The notes under the pieces: model-generated
Seen by the model: only the letters and a program-made list of their open reading frames with translations
What the model was told of the DNA's origin: nothing
The model's database searches: none
NCBI GenBank assembly: GCA_003222635.1
Contig: QHWQ01000096.1
Location: forward strand, 1 to 38,682
Length of the DNA: 38,682 nucleotides
Direction: 5' to 3'
From: Acidobacteriota bacterium
GTDB lineage: Bacteria > Acidobacteriota > Vicinamibacteria > Vicinamibacterales > UBA2999
Program-made: the position numbers and the translations under genes
In this document: one piece after another, positions 11,971-19,795 of the stretch
How positions within the stretch are numbered: the stretch's first letter is position 1
Layout of the letters: each line of letters starts with the position of its first letter

Positions 11971-12026
11971 GTCCGGCTAAAGCCGGACACTACCGAGGCA
12001 TCGGTAGCGTCCGCCTTCAGGCGGAC
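11971..12026. repeat. REP-like paired palindromic element
   Basis: Two hairpins are joined by a third stem. The left hairpin is GTCCGGCT-AA-AGCCGGAC (11971-11988) and the right hairpin is GTCCGCCT-TC-AGGCGGAC (12009-12026). CTACCG (11990-11995) and CGGTAG (12002-12007) between them are complementary, so the whole can fold as a cloverleaf. It starts one base after the ribonuclease J stop and ends directly before the GGAGG ribosome-binding site of ftsK. Confidence 0.9.
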
Positions 12027-12035
12027 GGAGGATGA

Positions 12036-14276
12036 ATGGCCGAATCAACCCTCTCGCGGCGGATCAGCGAGTTTCTCGGCGTGGCGCTCTTCGCGCTCGC
12101 GCTGATCTGGCTCATTGCGCTCGTCACCTACGAGCCGACCGATCCCGTGTGGTTTTTCACCACCGACGCCTTGCATCCGCCGGCGAACTTCGTCGGCCGC
12201 GTCGGCGCGTTCCTCTCGGAACTGTCGTTTCAGCTGCTCGGCTACGCCGCGTACCTGCTTCCCGGCGTCATCGCATGGGCGGGCTGGTATTACTTCTGGT
12301 GCCAGCCGTTTGAAGCGATCTACACGAAGGCGATCGGCATCGGCCTGTTCGTCGGCTGCAGCAGCTCGTTCCTGAGCCTCGTGTTCGGCAGCGCCGACGT
12401 CGCCGGCAAGACGTTCGATGCGGGGGGCTCGCTCGGCGCGTGGCTTGGCGCCTGGTTCGCCGAATACCTCAATCGCACCGGCTCCATCATCGTCCTGTTC
12501 ACGCTGATGGTGCTGGCGGTGATCCTCTCGACACAGTTTTCATTCGGGCGGATGTTTGCCAACGCCAGCCAGGGGTCACGCGATCTGTCCGCGCGCGGCG
12601 TCGGCTTCATCCGCGCCTGGCTCGAGGATCGGCGCAAGCAGAAGGCGCGCCGCGAGGTGGTTGCGAAGCATGCGAGAACGGCCGAAGCGGCACAGATCAA
12701 AGAGTCGGCCGGCGAGCAACCCGAGGCGCCGCCAGTCGTCGCCAGGAAGAGGGCCGCACCGATCGCTCCCCCGCTGCCGCTGCCCGACCCCGAGCCGCAG
12801 AAGACGCCGCGCCGGCAGGGCGCGTTCACGCTGCCGCCGCTCTCGCTGCTCGATCCCGCGAAGGCGGAACAGAAGATCGATGAACGGGAGCTGATGGAAT
12901 CTGCGCGGCAGCTCGAGGAGAAGTGCCGCGAGTTCGCCGTCGAAGGACAGGTCGCGCAGATCCACCCGGGGCCGGTCGTCACGACGTTCGAGTTCAAGCC
13001 CGAGGCCGGCGTGAAGTACAGCAAGATCACCAGCCTCGCGGACGATCTCTGCCTGGCGATGCAGGCCGAGTCCGTGCTCATCGATCGCATCCCGGGCAAA
13101 TCGACCGTCGGCATCCAGATCCCGAATCCGAATCGCGAAGCGATTTCGCTCCGCGAGCTGCTGCAGTCGGAAGCCTACGAGCGTTCTTCATCGAAGCTGA
13201 CGCTGGCGCTCGGCAAGACCATCCACGGCGAGCCGTACGTCACCGATCTCGCGACGATGCCGCACCTGCTGATTGCGGGATCAACCGGCACGGGCAAGTC
13301 CGTCGGCTTGAACGCGATGCTGACGAGCATGCTCTACCGCGCGACGCCGGACGATGTGCGGCTGATCATGATCGACCCGAAGCGGCTCGAGCTCGGGATG
13401 TACGAGGAGATCCCGCATCTGCTCACGCCGGTCGTCGTCGATGCCAAGAAGGCGGCGAATGCGCTGCGCTGGGCCGTCCGCGAGATGGAGGAACGCTACA
13501 AGACGCTCGCGGCCGAAGGCGTCCGCAACATCGATCAGTACAACCGCAACATCAGGATGGTGCTCGAGGAGACGGGTAACAAGGATCCCGACGCGCCGAA
13601 GCCGCTCCCCTTCATCGTCGTGGTCATCGACGAGCTCGCGGACCTGATGATGGTGGCCAGCAACGAGGTCGAGGAATCCATCGCGCGTCTGGCGCAGATG
13701 GCGCGCGCCGTCGGCATCCACCTGATCCTCGCGACGCAGCGGCCGTCAGTCGATGTCATCACCGGTCTCATCAAGGCGAACCTGCCCTCGCGCATCTCCT
13801 TCCGCGTGTCGTCGAAGATCGACTCGCGCACGATTCTCGACGGCAACGGCGCGGAGCAGCTGCTCGGCAAGGGCGACATGCTCTTCCTGCCGCCGGCCTC
13901 GTCTCGCTGCATCCGTCTCCACGGTCCGTACATCTCGGAGCAGGAGAGCGCCCGCCTCGCCAGCTTCCTGCGCAAGCAGGGCAAGCCGGTCTTCGACGAG
14001 TCGATCACCGCCGAGGACGAGAAAAGCACGGGTCCGGACGGCGTGCAGTTCGAGAAGGACGACCTCTACGACGAGGCCGCGCGCATTGTCGTCAGCAGCG
14101 GCCAGGTGTCGATCTCGTACCTGCAGCGGAAGCTGCGGATCGGCTTCAGCCGCGCCGCGCGCCTCGTGGACATGATGGAAGCCGAAGGGCTCGTCTCGCC
14201 CGGCGCCGGCGGCAAGCCGCGTGAGGTGCTCGTCGACCGCGGCTATTTCGAGGAGGTCGATGCGCAATTGCGCTAG
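12036..14276 (+). CDS. ftsK: DNA translocase FtsK
   Basis: Septum-anchored double-stranded DNA motor that clears the chromosome terminus at division and activates dimer resolution. The 746-residue protein has an N-terminal membrane domain with about four hydrophobic helices (residues about 15-175). A proline-rich linker (about 215-275) follows, then the RecA-like motor with Walker A GSTGTGKS at residues 415-422 and Walker B VVVIDELADLMM near residue 530. A C-terminal gamma winged helix (VSISYLQRKLRIGFSRAARLVDMMEAEGLVSP) recognises KOPS-type polar sequences. The ATG at 12036 has GGAGG four bases upstream. A second ATG at 12032 is in another frame. The ribosome-binding site immediately follows the paired repeat at 11971-12026. 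Confidence 0.95.
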   Translation: MAESTLSRRISEFLGVALFALALIWLIALVTYEPTDPVWFFTTDALHPPANFVGRVGAFLSELSFQLLGYAAYLLPGVIAWAGWYYFWCQPFEAIYTKAIGIGLFVGCSSSFLSLVFGSADVAGKTFDAGGSLGAWLGAWFAEYLNRTGSIIVLFTLMVLAVILSTQFSFGRMFANASQGSRDLSARGVGFIRAWLEDRRKQKARREVVAKHARTAEAAQIKESAGEQPEAPPVVARKRAAPIAPPLPLPDPEPQKTPRRQGAFTLPPLSLLDPAKAEQKIDERELMESARQLEEKCREFAVEGQVAQIHPGPVVTTFEFKPEAGVKYSKITSLADDLCLAMQAESVLIDRIPGKSTVGIQIPNPNREAISLRELLQSEAYERSSSKLTLALGKTIHGEPYVTDLATMPHLLIAGSTGTGKSVGLNAMLTSMLYRATPDDVRLIMIDPKRLELGMYEEIPHLLTPVVVDAKKAANALRWAVREMEERYKTLAAEGVRNIDQYNRNIRMVLEETGNKDPDAPKPLPFIVVVIDELADLMMVASNEVEESIARLAQMARAVGIHLILATQRPSVDVITGLIKANLPSRISFRVSSKIDSRTILDGNGAEQLLGKGDMLFLPPASSRCIRLHGPYISEQESARLASFLRKQGKPVFDESITAEDEKSTGPDGVQFEKDDLYDEAARIVVSSGQVSISYLQRKLRIGFSRAARLVDMMEAEGLVSPGAGGKPREVLVDRGYFEEVDAQLR

Positions 14277-15837
14277 GGCGGTGGGGTCCGGCTTTAGCCG
14301 GACCTTACTCGTGATTGTCCTCGCCGTTGCGCCCGACGTGTCCGCGCAGACGTCGAACGCCGCGAAACTGCTGCGCGAGGCGGAAGGACGCGAATCCGCG
14401 CTGCGCATGGCGATCGACACGCGCAAGGCCGGCTCCCCCGCCACTCCCCTCCTCGAGCGCGCGCGGACGCTCATCAAGGCGTACGAGGACATCTCGCGTC
14501 TCTTTCCGACCAGCCCGTACAGCGACGATGCGCTGTGGCATGGCGGACTGCTGGCGGCGGACGCGTTCTGGGAGTTCGGACAGGCGGACGAGCGCACAAC
14601 GGCGCTTCGTCTTCTGAAGCTTGTTCCCGCCCGGTTTCCGACGAGCTCGCTCGTGAAGCAGGTCGGCCCGTTAGTGGATCGCCTCAACGCGGCGAGAGTC
14701 GTCGTCGAGCAGACGATGCCGAAGCAGCCGACCGTCATGCTCAAGGCGATTCGCCGCGAGGCACTGCCCGGTGCGATGCGGGTGACACTGGAGCTCGAGG
14801 GCGAAGCGCCGTATCACGACGAAGAGATTGATGGTCCGCCGCGCGTGTTCCTCGACCTGCAGAACACCCGGCCGGCCGTCGCATTGAAGGACGTGACGCA
14901 GACATTCCCGGACGATCTCGTGCGCCAGATCCGCGTCGGCCGTCAGATCGGCACACGCACCAGGGTCGTCCTCGATTTGACGAACGCCGCGCCGCACACG
15001 ACCTACGCGCTCTACAACCCGTATCGCGTCGTCATCGACTTCGCGCGCGAGGCACCGGCGCCGGTCGTCGCCGCGCCCGTTCCGAGCGAGCCGAAACCGA
15101 ATGGCGCCGGCGGGTTTTCCCTTTCACGTCAGCTCGGCCTGGGCATCGGACGCATCGTGATCGATCCCGGCCATGGCGGCCACGATCCCGGCGCGATGAA
15201 CGACGGCCTCAGCGAAGCCGACCTCGTCCTCGATGTTGCGCTTCGGCTCGAGAAACTGCTCCAGCAACATCCCGGCGTTCAAGTGGTGATGACGCGGCGA
15301 TCGAACGTATTCGTTCCGCTCGAAGAGCGAACCGCGATCGCAAATCGCGAGGGCGCCGATCTGTTCCTGTCGATCCACGCCAACGCCAGCGAAGACGACC
15401 GCGCGCGCGGAATCGAAACCTATTTCCTCAACTTCGCGCCGAACCCGGCGGCGGAAGCCATTGCGGCCCGCGAGAACGCCGCCTCGGCCCGCACCATGCG
15501 CCAGCTCCCCGACATCGTCAAAGCCATCGCGCTCAACAACAAGATCGACGAGTCGCGCGACTTCGCGTCGCTCGTCCAGTCCTCGATGATGGACCGGCTG
15601 AAGCGATCCAATAAGAGCGTGAAGGATCTCGGCGTAAAGCAGGCGCCGTTCATGGTCCTCATCGGCGCCACCATGCCGAGCATCCTGGCCGAGATTTCCT
15701 TCCTCACCAACCGCCCGGAGGCGACGCTGCTTCGCGGCGGCGCCTATCGCCAGCAGATCGCGGAGGCGCTTCTCAACGGCGTGATGCGCTACCAGCGGTC
15801 GCTGAAAGCCGCGACGCAAACGATCGCCTCGCAATAG
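14260..15837 (+). CDS. N-acetylmuramoyl-L-alanine amidase with AMIN domain
   Basis: Zinc amidase that cuts the bond between MurNAc and the stem peptide, usually during cell separation. The protein is 525 residues from the ATG at 14260, which overlaps ftsK by 17 bp and has AGGAGG just upstream. A signal peptide (to about SAQT) is followed by a helical segment. An AMIN-type beta domain comes next (about residues 145-265, including PPRVFLDLQNTRPAV and RTRVVLDLTNAAPHTTY). The Amidase_3 domain has zinc ligands and catalytic residues H305 (IDPGHGGHDPG), E319, H373 (SIHANAS) and E478 (AEISFLTN). The signal-peptide residues SGFSRT are encoded by a REP-like palindrome. Pairing with ftsK fits a division role. 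Confidence 0.93.
   Translation: MRNCARAVGSGFSRTLLVIVLAVAPDVSAQTSNAAKLLREAEGRESALRMAIDTRKAGSPATPLLERARTLIKAYEDISRLFPTSPYSDDALWHGGLLAADAFWEFGQADERTTALRLLKLVPARFPTSSLVKQVGPLVDRLNAARVVVEQTMPKQPTVMLKAIRREALPGAMRVTLELEGEAPYHDEEIDGPPRVFLDLQNTRPAVALKDVTQTFPDDLVRQIRVGRQIGTRTRVVLDLTNAAPHTTYALYNPYRVVIDFAREAPAPVVAAPVPSEPKPNGAGGFSLSRQLGLGIGRIVIDPGHGGHDPGAMNDGLSEADLVLDVALRLEKLLQQHPGVQVVMTRRSNVFVPLEERTAIANREGADLFLSIHANASEDDRARGIETYFLNFAPNPAAEAIAARENAASARTMRQLPDIVKAIALNNKIDESRDFASLVQSSMMDRLKRSNKSVKDLGVKQAPFMVLIGATMPSILAEISFLTNRPEATLLRGGAYRQQIAEALLNGVMRYQRSLKAATQTIASQ
14286..14303. repeat. REP-like palindrome inside the amidase signal-peptide codons
   Basis: Perfect hairpin GTCCGGCT-TT-AGCCGGAC, the left-half type of the family. 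It lies nine codons into the amidase gene and is read as SGFSRT. The flanking CTACCG stem is not preserved, so this is a solitary half. Confidence 0.85.
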
Positions 15838-15851
15838 CCCGCGCAGCATCT

Positions 15852-17528
15852 TCACCGCGCGAGGTGGAACGCGCCATCGACGCCGAGCGACGACACCGGG
15901 ATGGACGTCGCCTCCGCGCCGTCCATCGGGAACGTCCAGCCGACGAGCGGCAGCGACGCGAACATCCGCTCGAAGGCCGGCAACGGCTCCGGCGCCGCGA
16001 AGATCAGGAAGTGCTCGCGGCCGCCCACGCTGGTCACGGTCCAATACAGCGGCGTCTTACCTCCCGCCGGCAACCTGACCGGATTGCCCGCCGGGATCGG
16101 ATTGGCGATCTTCTGATTCGGCAGCGGGAACAGCAGGTAGGACTCGCCGTTGTCGTCTTCGTTGACGATGTAGACGTGCGCGGGCTTGGACACTTGAATT
16201 TGCAGCATCAGACGGTCGCCCGGCGCGACGCGATCGCCCGGCCGAAGCTTCGCCGAACGAGCGCCTGACACGCGATAGAGGCCGGCGTCGATGCTGTAGG
16301 TCGCGGCGCTTGCTGTGGGCGCCGCGGCGGCCGGCGATACGGCGGCCGCAACGGTCGGCGGTGCCGCGGGAGCCGTCCATGCACGCGTCGCAAGCCAGTA
16401 CGCCGGTGCGCCGATCACGATCCCCGCGATGATCGCGGCGACCGCCAGCGAGAGGGTACGCGGCGAATCGGGGATCTCTTCGTAGGGCGTTCCAAGAAAG
16501 CTCGCCAGCGCGCGCTCGAACGCGCCCGCGCTCTGAAACCGCTGATGCGGATCCAGATCCAGCGCACGCTCGATCACGCTCACGAACTCGTCCGGCAGCT
16601 CCGGCCGCAGATCGCGCAGATGCGTGCGGATGTCTTTGCCATGCGCCTCGTCGATCGCCGCTCGCGTCTCGCCTTCGACCGGATAGCGGTTCGTGACGAG
16701 ATGGAACAGCAGGACGCCCAGGCTGTAGACATCCGCGGCCTTCGTGCGCCGCGCGCCCGCGAACACCTCCGGGGCCACATACAGGGGTGTGCCGGCGAAG
16801 TCGGCGATCCCGCCGGTGGACGCGCGCAGGATGTCCTGACCGAGATCCTTACCGGCGCCGAAGTCCATGAGGACGGTGCGGCCGCCCTCCTCGCGCATCA
16901 CGTTGTGGGCTTTGATGTCGCCGTGCAGGAGACCGGCGCGATGCACGGCCGCGACCGCGCGGCACAGATCCAGACCGATGTTGGCGGCCTCGCGCGCGCC
17001 GAACATCCCCTGCCGCTGCAGCAGATCTTCGAGCGTGGTTCCGCGCACCAGCTCCATCCACAGGCCGACGCGCCCTTCCACCTGATCGGCGCCGTAGACG
17101 GTGACGACGTTGGTGTGGCGCACGCGTGCCAGCAGGCGGGCTTCCTTGAGCACGCGTGAGACGTTGGACGGGCCGTCGTCGTGGCGCATCAGCTTCAGCG
17201 CGATGTCGCACTGCAGCTTGGTGTCATGGGCCCGGTAGACATCGCCGAACGAGCCGCCGCCGATACGGCCGAGGATCAGGAAGTGCGCCCAGGTGCGCGG
17301 CTCGGAGTCGCGTCGATCGTCGGGATCGACGGTTGTTTCGTTGCTCGGGTTGCTCTCCAGCGCCTCCTGATGAAACTGCGCGATCTTTTCCAGCACCCGC
17401 AGCTCGTCGAGGACCCCGCTCTCGTTGCTGGCGACCTTCCCCGCGAGCTGTTCCCACTCGATCAGCGCACCGTCGCTGATCGAGGAGGCGACCGTGTCCA
17501 GCACGTTCGTGTCACGACCGTCTGACAA
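15852..17528 (-). CDS. Membrane Ser/Thr protein kinase with C-terminal DUF4384-like domain
   Basis: Hanks-type kinase of 558 residues. The N-terminal leader is acidic and helical. The kinase domain (about 83-345) has the glycine loop GRIGGGSFGDVY, ATP-binding lysine K112 (ALKLM), the catalytic loop HGDIKAHNV with D204, DFG at 222-224, and APE at 252-254. All catalytic residues are intact, though the loop reads HGD where RD kinases have HRD. One membrane helix (about 360-381) and an alanine/proline linker lead to an outer domain resembling DUF4384 (ISRVSGARSAK... region with VYIVNEDDNGESYLLFP). The start is TTG, overlapping the sigma-factor gene by 17 bp. The overlap suggests that the kinase acts on, or with, that sigma factor. 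Confidence 0.9.
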   Translation of the reverse strand: MSDGRDTNVLDTVASSISDGALIEWEQLAGKVASNESGVLDELRVLEKIAQFHQEALESNPSNETTVDPDDRRDSEPRTWAHFLILGRIGGGSFGDVYRAHDTKLQCDIALKLMRHDDGPSNVSRVLKEARLLARVRHTNVVTVYGADQVEGRVGLWMELVRGTTLEDLLQRQGMFGAREAANIGLDLCRAVAAVHRAGLLHGDIKAHNVMREEGGRTVLMDFGAGKDLGQDILRASTGGIADFAGTPLYVAPEVFAGARRTKAADVYSLGVLLFHLVTNRYPVEGETRAAIDEAHGKDIRTHLRDLRPELPDEFVSVIERALDLDPHQRFQSAGAFERALASFLGTPYEEIPDSPRTLSLAVAAIIAGIVIGAPAYWLATRAWTAPAAPPTVAAAVSPAAAAPTASAATYSIDAGLYRVSGARSAKLRPGDRVAPGDRLMLQIQVSKPAHVYIVNEDDNGESYLLFPLPNQKIANPIPAGNPVRLPAGGKTPLYWTVTSVGGREHFLIFAAPEPLPAFERMFASLPLVGWTFPMDGAEATSIPVSSLGVDGAFHLAR

Positions 17529-18177
17529 TGGCCATCTCTTTCGCGAGCTTGACGAGCGCGCGGCTTACCGCGACGTGCGCGGCCGCGACCGTCGGTTTTC
17601 CGAGCGCGCGCGCCACCTCTGGATAGGAATATCCAAGCTCGATGCGGGCAATGATCGCCTCGCGATCCGGCGCCTTCAGGCGCAGCAGGGCCGCCTCGTA
17701 GCGCTCGCGCGCCTGGACGCCGATGGCCAGCTCGAAGGGCGACGGCCCCTCGTCCGGACGGTCGGAGGCGAGCGCGTCGGTCGGCCGGCGTTTGGCCCAG
17801 CGGATCTGATCGCAGATCCGGTTGTGCAGCGAGGTGCGGAGGAACGCCTGGAAGGCGCCGTCATGCCGCGGCTCGAACGTGCCGAGGCGCTGCACGACCT
17901 GCGCGAGGGTCTCTTGCACGATGTCGACCGTCTCCATCGCGCCGGCGCGCGCCCACTGTGGCAGGCGGCCATGCGCCCATTTCTGGAGGCGCGGGAGGTA
18001 GCGGGTGCACAGGTCGTTGAGCGCGAGCTCGTCGCCGGCCCGGGCGCGGGCGAGCAACTCCACGGACGTCAAGGCGTTGGTCACCTTGATCGGCGCCGCC
18101 TTTCGAGAGCCCGTGCGTGAAGACACGTAGTCGGCCATGAACGAACCCGGCGCGAATGTCAGAGTTGTGGCGCTCAT
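17512..18177 (-). CDS. ECF-type RNA polymerase sigma factor
   Basis: A 221-residue sigma-70 family protein with only regions 2 and 4. Region 2 is LLARARAGDELALNDLCTRYLPRLQKWAHG through DIVQETLAQVVQRLGTFEP to AFLRTSLHNRICDQIRWAKRR (residues about 41-130). Region 4 is LLRLKAPDREAIIARIELGYSYPEVARALGKPTVAAAHVAVSRALVKLAKEM (about 165-215). In region 2.2, T83 and V84 (METVDIVQET) occupy the site where many ECF factors carry acidic residues. No anti-sigma factor gene adjoins it; a Ser/Thr kinase overlaps its end instead. AGGAG lies ten bases before the ATG, inside the palindrome ACAGGA-AC-TCCTGT (18181-18194). The next ATG is at codon 14. Likely targets are its own operon and the divergent protease operon, by inference. 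Confidence 0.88.
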   Translation of the reverse strand: MSATTLTFAPGSFMADYVSSRTGSRKAAPIKVTNALTSVELLARARAGDELALNDLCTRYLPRLQKWAHGRLPQWARAGAMETVDIVQETLAQVVQRLGTFEPRHDGAFQAFLRTSLHNRICDQIRWAKRRPTDALASDRPDEGPSPFELAIGVQARERYEAALLRLKAPDREAIIARIELGYSYPEVARALGKPTVAAAHVAVSRALVKLAKEMAIVRRS

Positions 18178-18406
18178 GATACAGGAACTCCTGTCTGAGG
18201 TGGGTTGCTGCCATCCCTAACGTCGGCCAGCGGCATTCCTAACACCCCCTCTCCGACACCCTGTAAGAACGCTCCGCGAAGGCCGTTTATTGAATGCAAG
18301 AACGTAATCGGTTGGGGTGTGCCGTGCTAGACTCCGCGGCCTACCCGTCACAACCGATTCGTCGTTCGTCCGCGCTTGTCCGACTCGGCGTCGTTGAAGG
18401 AGGCCT
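18178..18406. promoter_or_regulatory. Divergent control region between sigma factor and protease operon
   Basis: This 229-bp gap must hold promoters for both directions. Read on the minus strand it has two copies of GTTAGGNATG (plus-strand positions 18212-18221 and 18234-18243), starting exactly 22 bp apart, about two helical turns. Rightward, a TAGACT box is present at 18328-18333 but I find no good -35 partner. The SD-spanning palindrome at 18181-18194 belongs to the sigma-factor leader. The exact promoters remain unassigned. Confidence 0.45.
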
Positions 18407-19576
18407 ATGGCGAACCGACCCTGGACTGTTCTCGTGTACATCGTCGCTGACGACGATCGACAACCGGGTGCGGGGCACCCGTCGTTGAACAAGATCGCGG
18501 CCGCTCAGATCGCCGAGCTCTCGAAGACGGCTCGCGAAATGAAGGGACAACCGCTTGTCCTCACCCAGGTCGACTTCACCAACGCTCGTCCGAAGCAGTG
18601 CGTGTTCCCGGACGACTCCTCTGCTGACGCGGCCCGCATCTGTACACCGATTGAAAAGGAGCCGAATTCGGCGAGTCGACGGACCATCGGTGACTTCTTC
18701 AAGTGGGCGGCCGGAGTGCTTCGCGAAAAGGGCATCCAGAACAGCAGGTTTGCGGTCATCTTCTGGGGGCATGCCGCGGGGCCTGCCGGCCTGTTCCGCG
18801 ATCCGGCTCCGGCGAGCACGAATCCTTCGTTGAAGTTGCCCGACCTGAGACGCGCGCTGCAGGACGGTCTGCAATATCTCGGCGCGCGATATTTCGACGT
18901 GGTGATGTTCCAGGACTGCTGGACGAGCTCGCTCGAGGTCGTCTACGAACTGAAGGACGTCGCACGCTACATGGTTGCGTCGCAGGAGATCATCGCGCCG
19001 ATCGAAAAGATCTGGCCGTACACGCTCCTGTTTGAAGAGCTCCTCAAGCCAACATCTCCAAGTCTCGAGATGCTCGACGCGATCGTGGGCCGTCTCGCCG
19101 ATCAGTACGAGAGAAAGATTGCCTTCAGCGGTCTCACGCTGGACGCAGCACCGGGCCTCGCTCTTCCGCTCGCGCGCCTGACCGCCGCCTTGCAGTCGTT
19201 GACGGACGACGAGCGCGAGGCGAGCCGACGGATGATGAGGGAGATGGCCGGTGGCGATCCCGCTCTCATCGACGTTCGCGCGTTCTGCAAGCGGCTGCGC
19301 GATGCGGACATCGTGAAGCAGCAGGCGCTTGCTCTCGAACGCGTCGCCAACACGCTGGTTCGAGCCAGCACCGCGCAAGACGGATCGGGCCTAAGGGGTG
19401 TCAGCCTTTTCCACAGTCCGCCGGATAACGAACGAGACAAGGACGAGAAGAAATCCGTGTTCGCTGATTCAGTGCTGATGTTCGATTACAACGAACTTCA
19501 GCTGAGCGAAGACACAGAAGGTGCCGGAGCAAACTGGAGCGAGGTTGCGTTCGAGAACCGATTCGTCGTCGTGTGA
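18407..19576 (+). CDS. C11-family (clostripain-like) cysteine peptidase
   Basis: A 389-residue clan CD (caspase-fold) protease. The start WTVLVYIVADDD matches the first strand of the C11 family. The catalytic histidine is H122 in FAVIFWGHAAG, and the catalytic cysteine is C171 in FDVVMFQDCWTSSLEVVYEL, equivalent to the WGHG and DACLM-type motifs of clostripain relatives. No signal peptide or membrane segment is visible, so a cytoplasmic location is likely. The C-terminal part (about 210-389) contains helices and ends with an acidic tail. A good ribosome-binding site (AAGGAGG) precedes the ATG. It is the first gene of the rightward operon opposite the sigma/kinase pair, followed by a small protein and a TPR-CHAT protein. 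C11 enzymes commonly cleave after arginine or lysine, but the target here is unknown. Confidence 0.86.
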   Translation: MANRPWTVLVYIVADDDRQPGAGHPSLNKIAAAQIAELSKTAREMKGQPLVLTQVDFTNARPKQCVFPDDSSADAARICTPIEKEPNSASRRTIGDFFKWAAGVLREKGIQNSRFAVIFWGHAAGPAGLFRDPAPASTNPSLKLPDLRRALQDGLQYLGARYFDVVMFQDCWTSSLEVVYELKDVARYMVASQEIIAPIEKIWPYTLLFEELLKPTSPSLEMLDAIVGRLADQYERKIAFSGLTLDAAPGLALPLARLTAALQSLTDDEREASRRMMREMAGGDPALIDVRAFCKRLRDADIVKQQALALERVANTLVRASTAQDGSGLRGVSLFHSPPDNERDKDEKKSVFADSVLMFDYNELQLSEDTEGAGANWSEVAFENRFVVV

Positions 19577-19609
19577 GGTTTTGTCGTTTATCAAAGACGG
19601 GAGGGCTGT

Positions 19610-19774
19610 ATGGCCGTGGATCCGAAAACAGGTGGTCTTGGCATTCCGCCGAAGGCATTAAACGAGCTGGCCGATGCGTTCACGGTGATCGCCAAAATCT
19701 TCAGGAAAATCGCGGCGGAGCAACCGTCACCCGAAGAGGCTCCGGTAGGCGCTGGCCTCAAGAAGCATCCGTAG
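19610..19774 (+). CDS. 54-residue small protein between two caspase-fold proteases
   Basis: A short open frame not resembling any family I know. A GGGAGGG ribosome-binding site lies six bases before the ATG, and the gap after the C11 gene is 33 bases. The peptide begins MAVDPKTGGLGIPPKAL. It has one probable amphipathic helix (residues about 15-36, ELADAFTVIAKIFRKIA) and an acidic, proline-containing tail ending in LKKHP. There is no cysteine and no signal peptide. Codon use is in keeping with its neighbours, and the stop is 21 bases before the CHAT gene start. Position suggests a partner, inhibitor or substrate of one of the proteases. Its lysines and arginines (for example in IFRKIA) would be candidate C11 sites. 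This role is inference only. Confidence 0.7.
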   Translation: MAVDPKTGGLGIPPKALNELADAFTVIAKIFRKIAAEQPSPEEAPVGAGLKKHP

Positions 19775-19795
19775 CGTCATGACCGAGGCGTGCAG

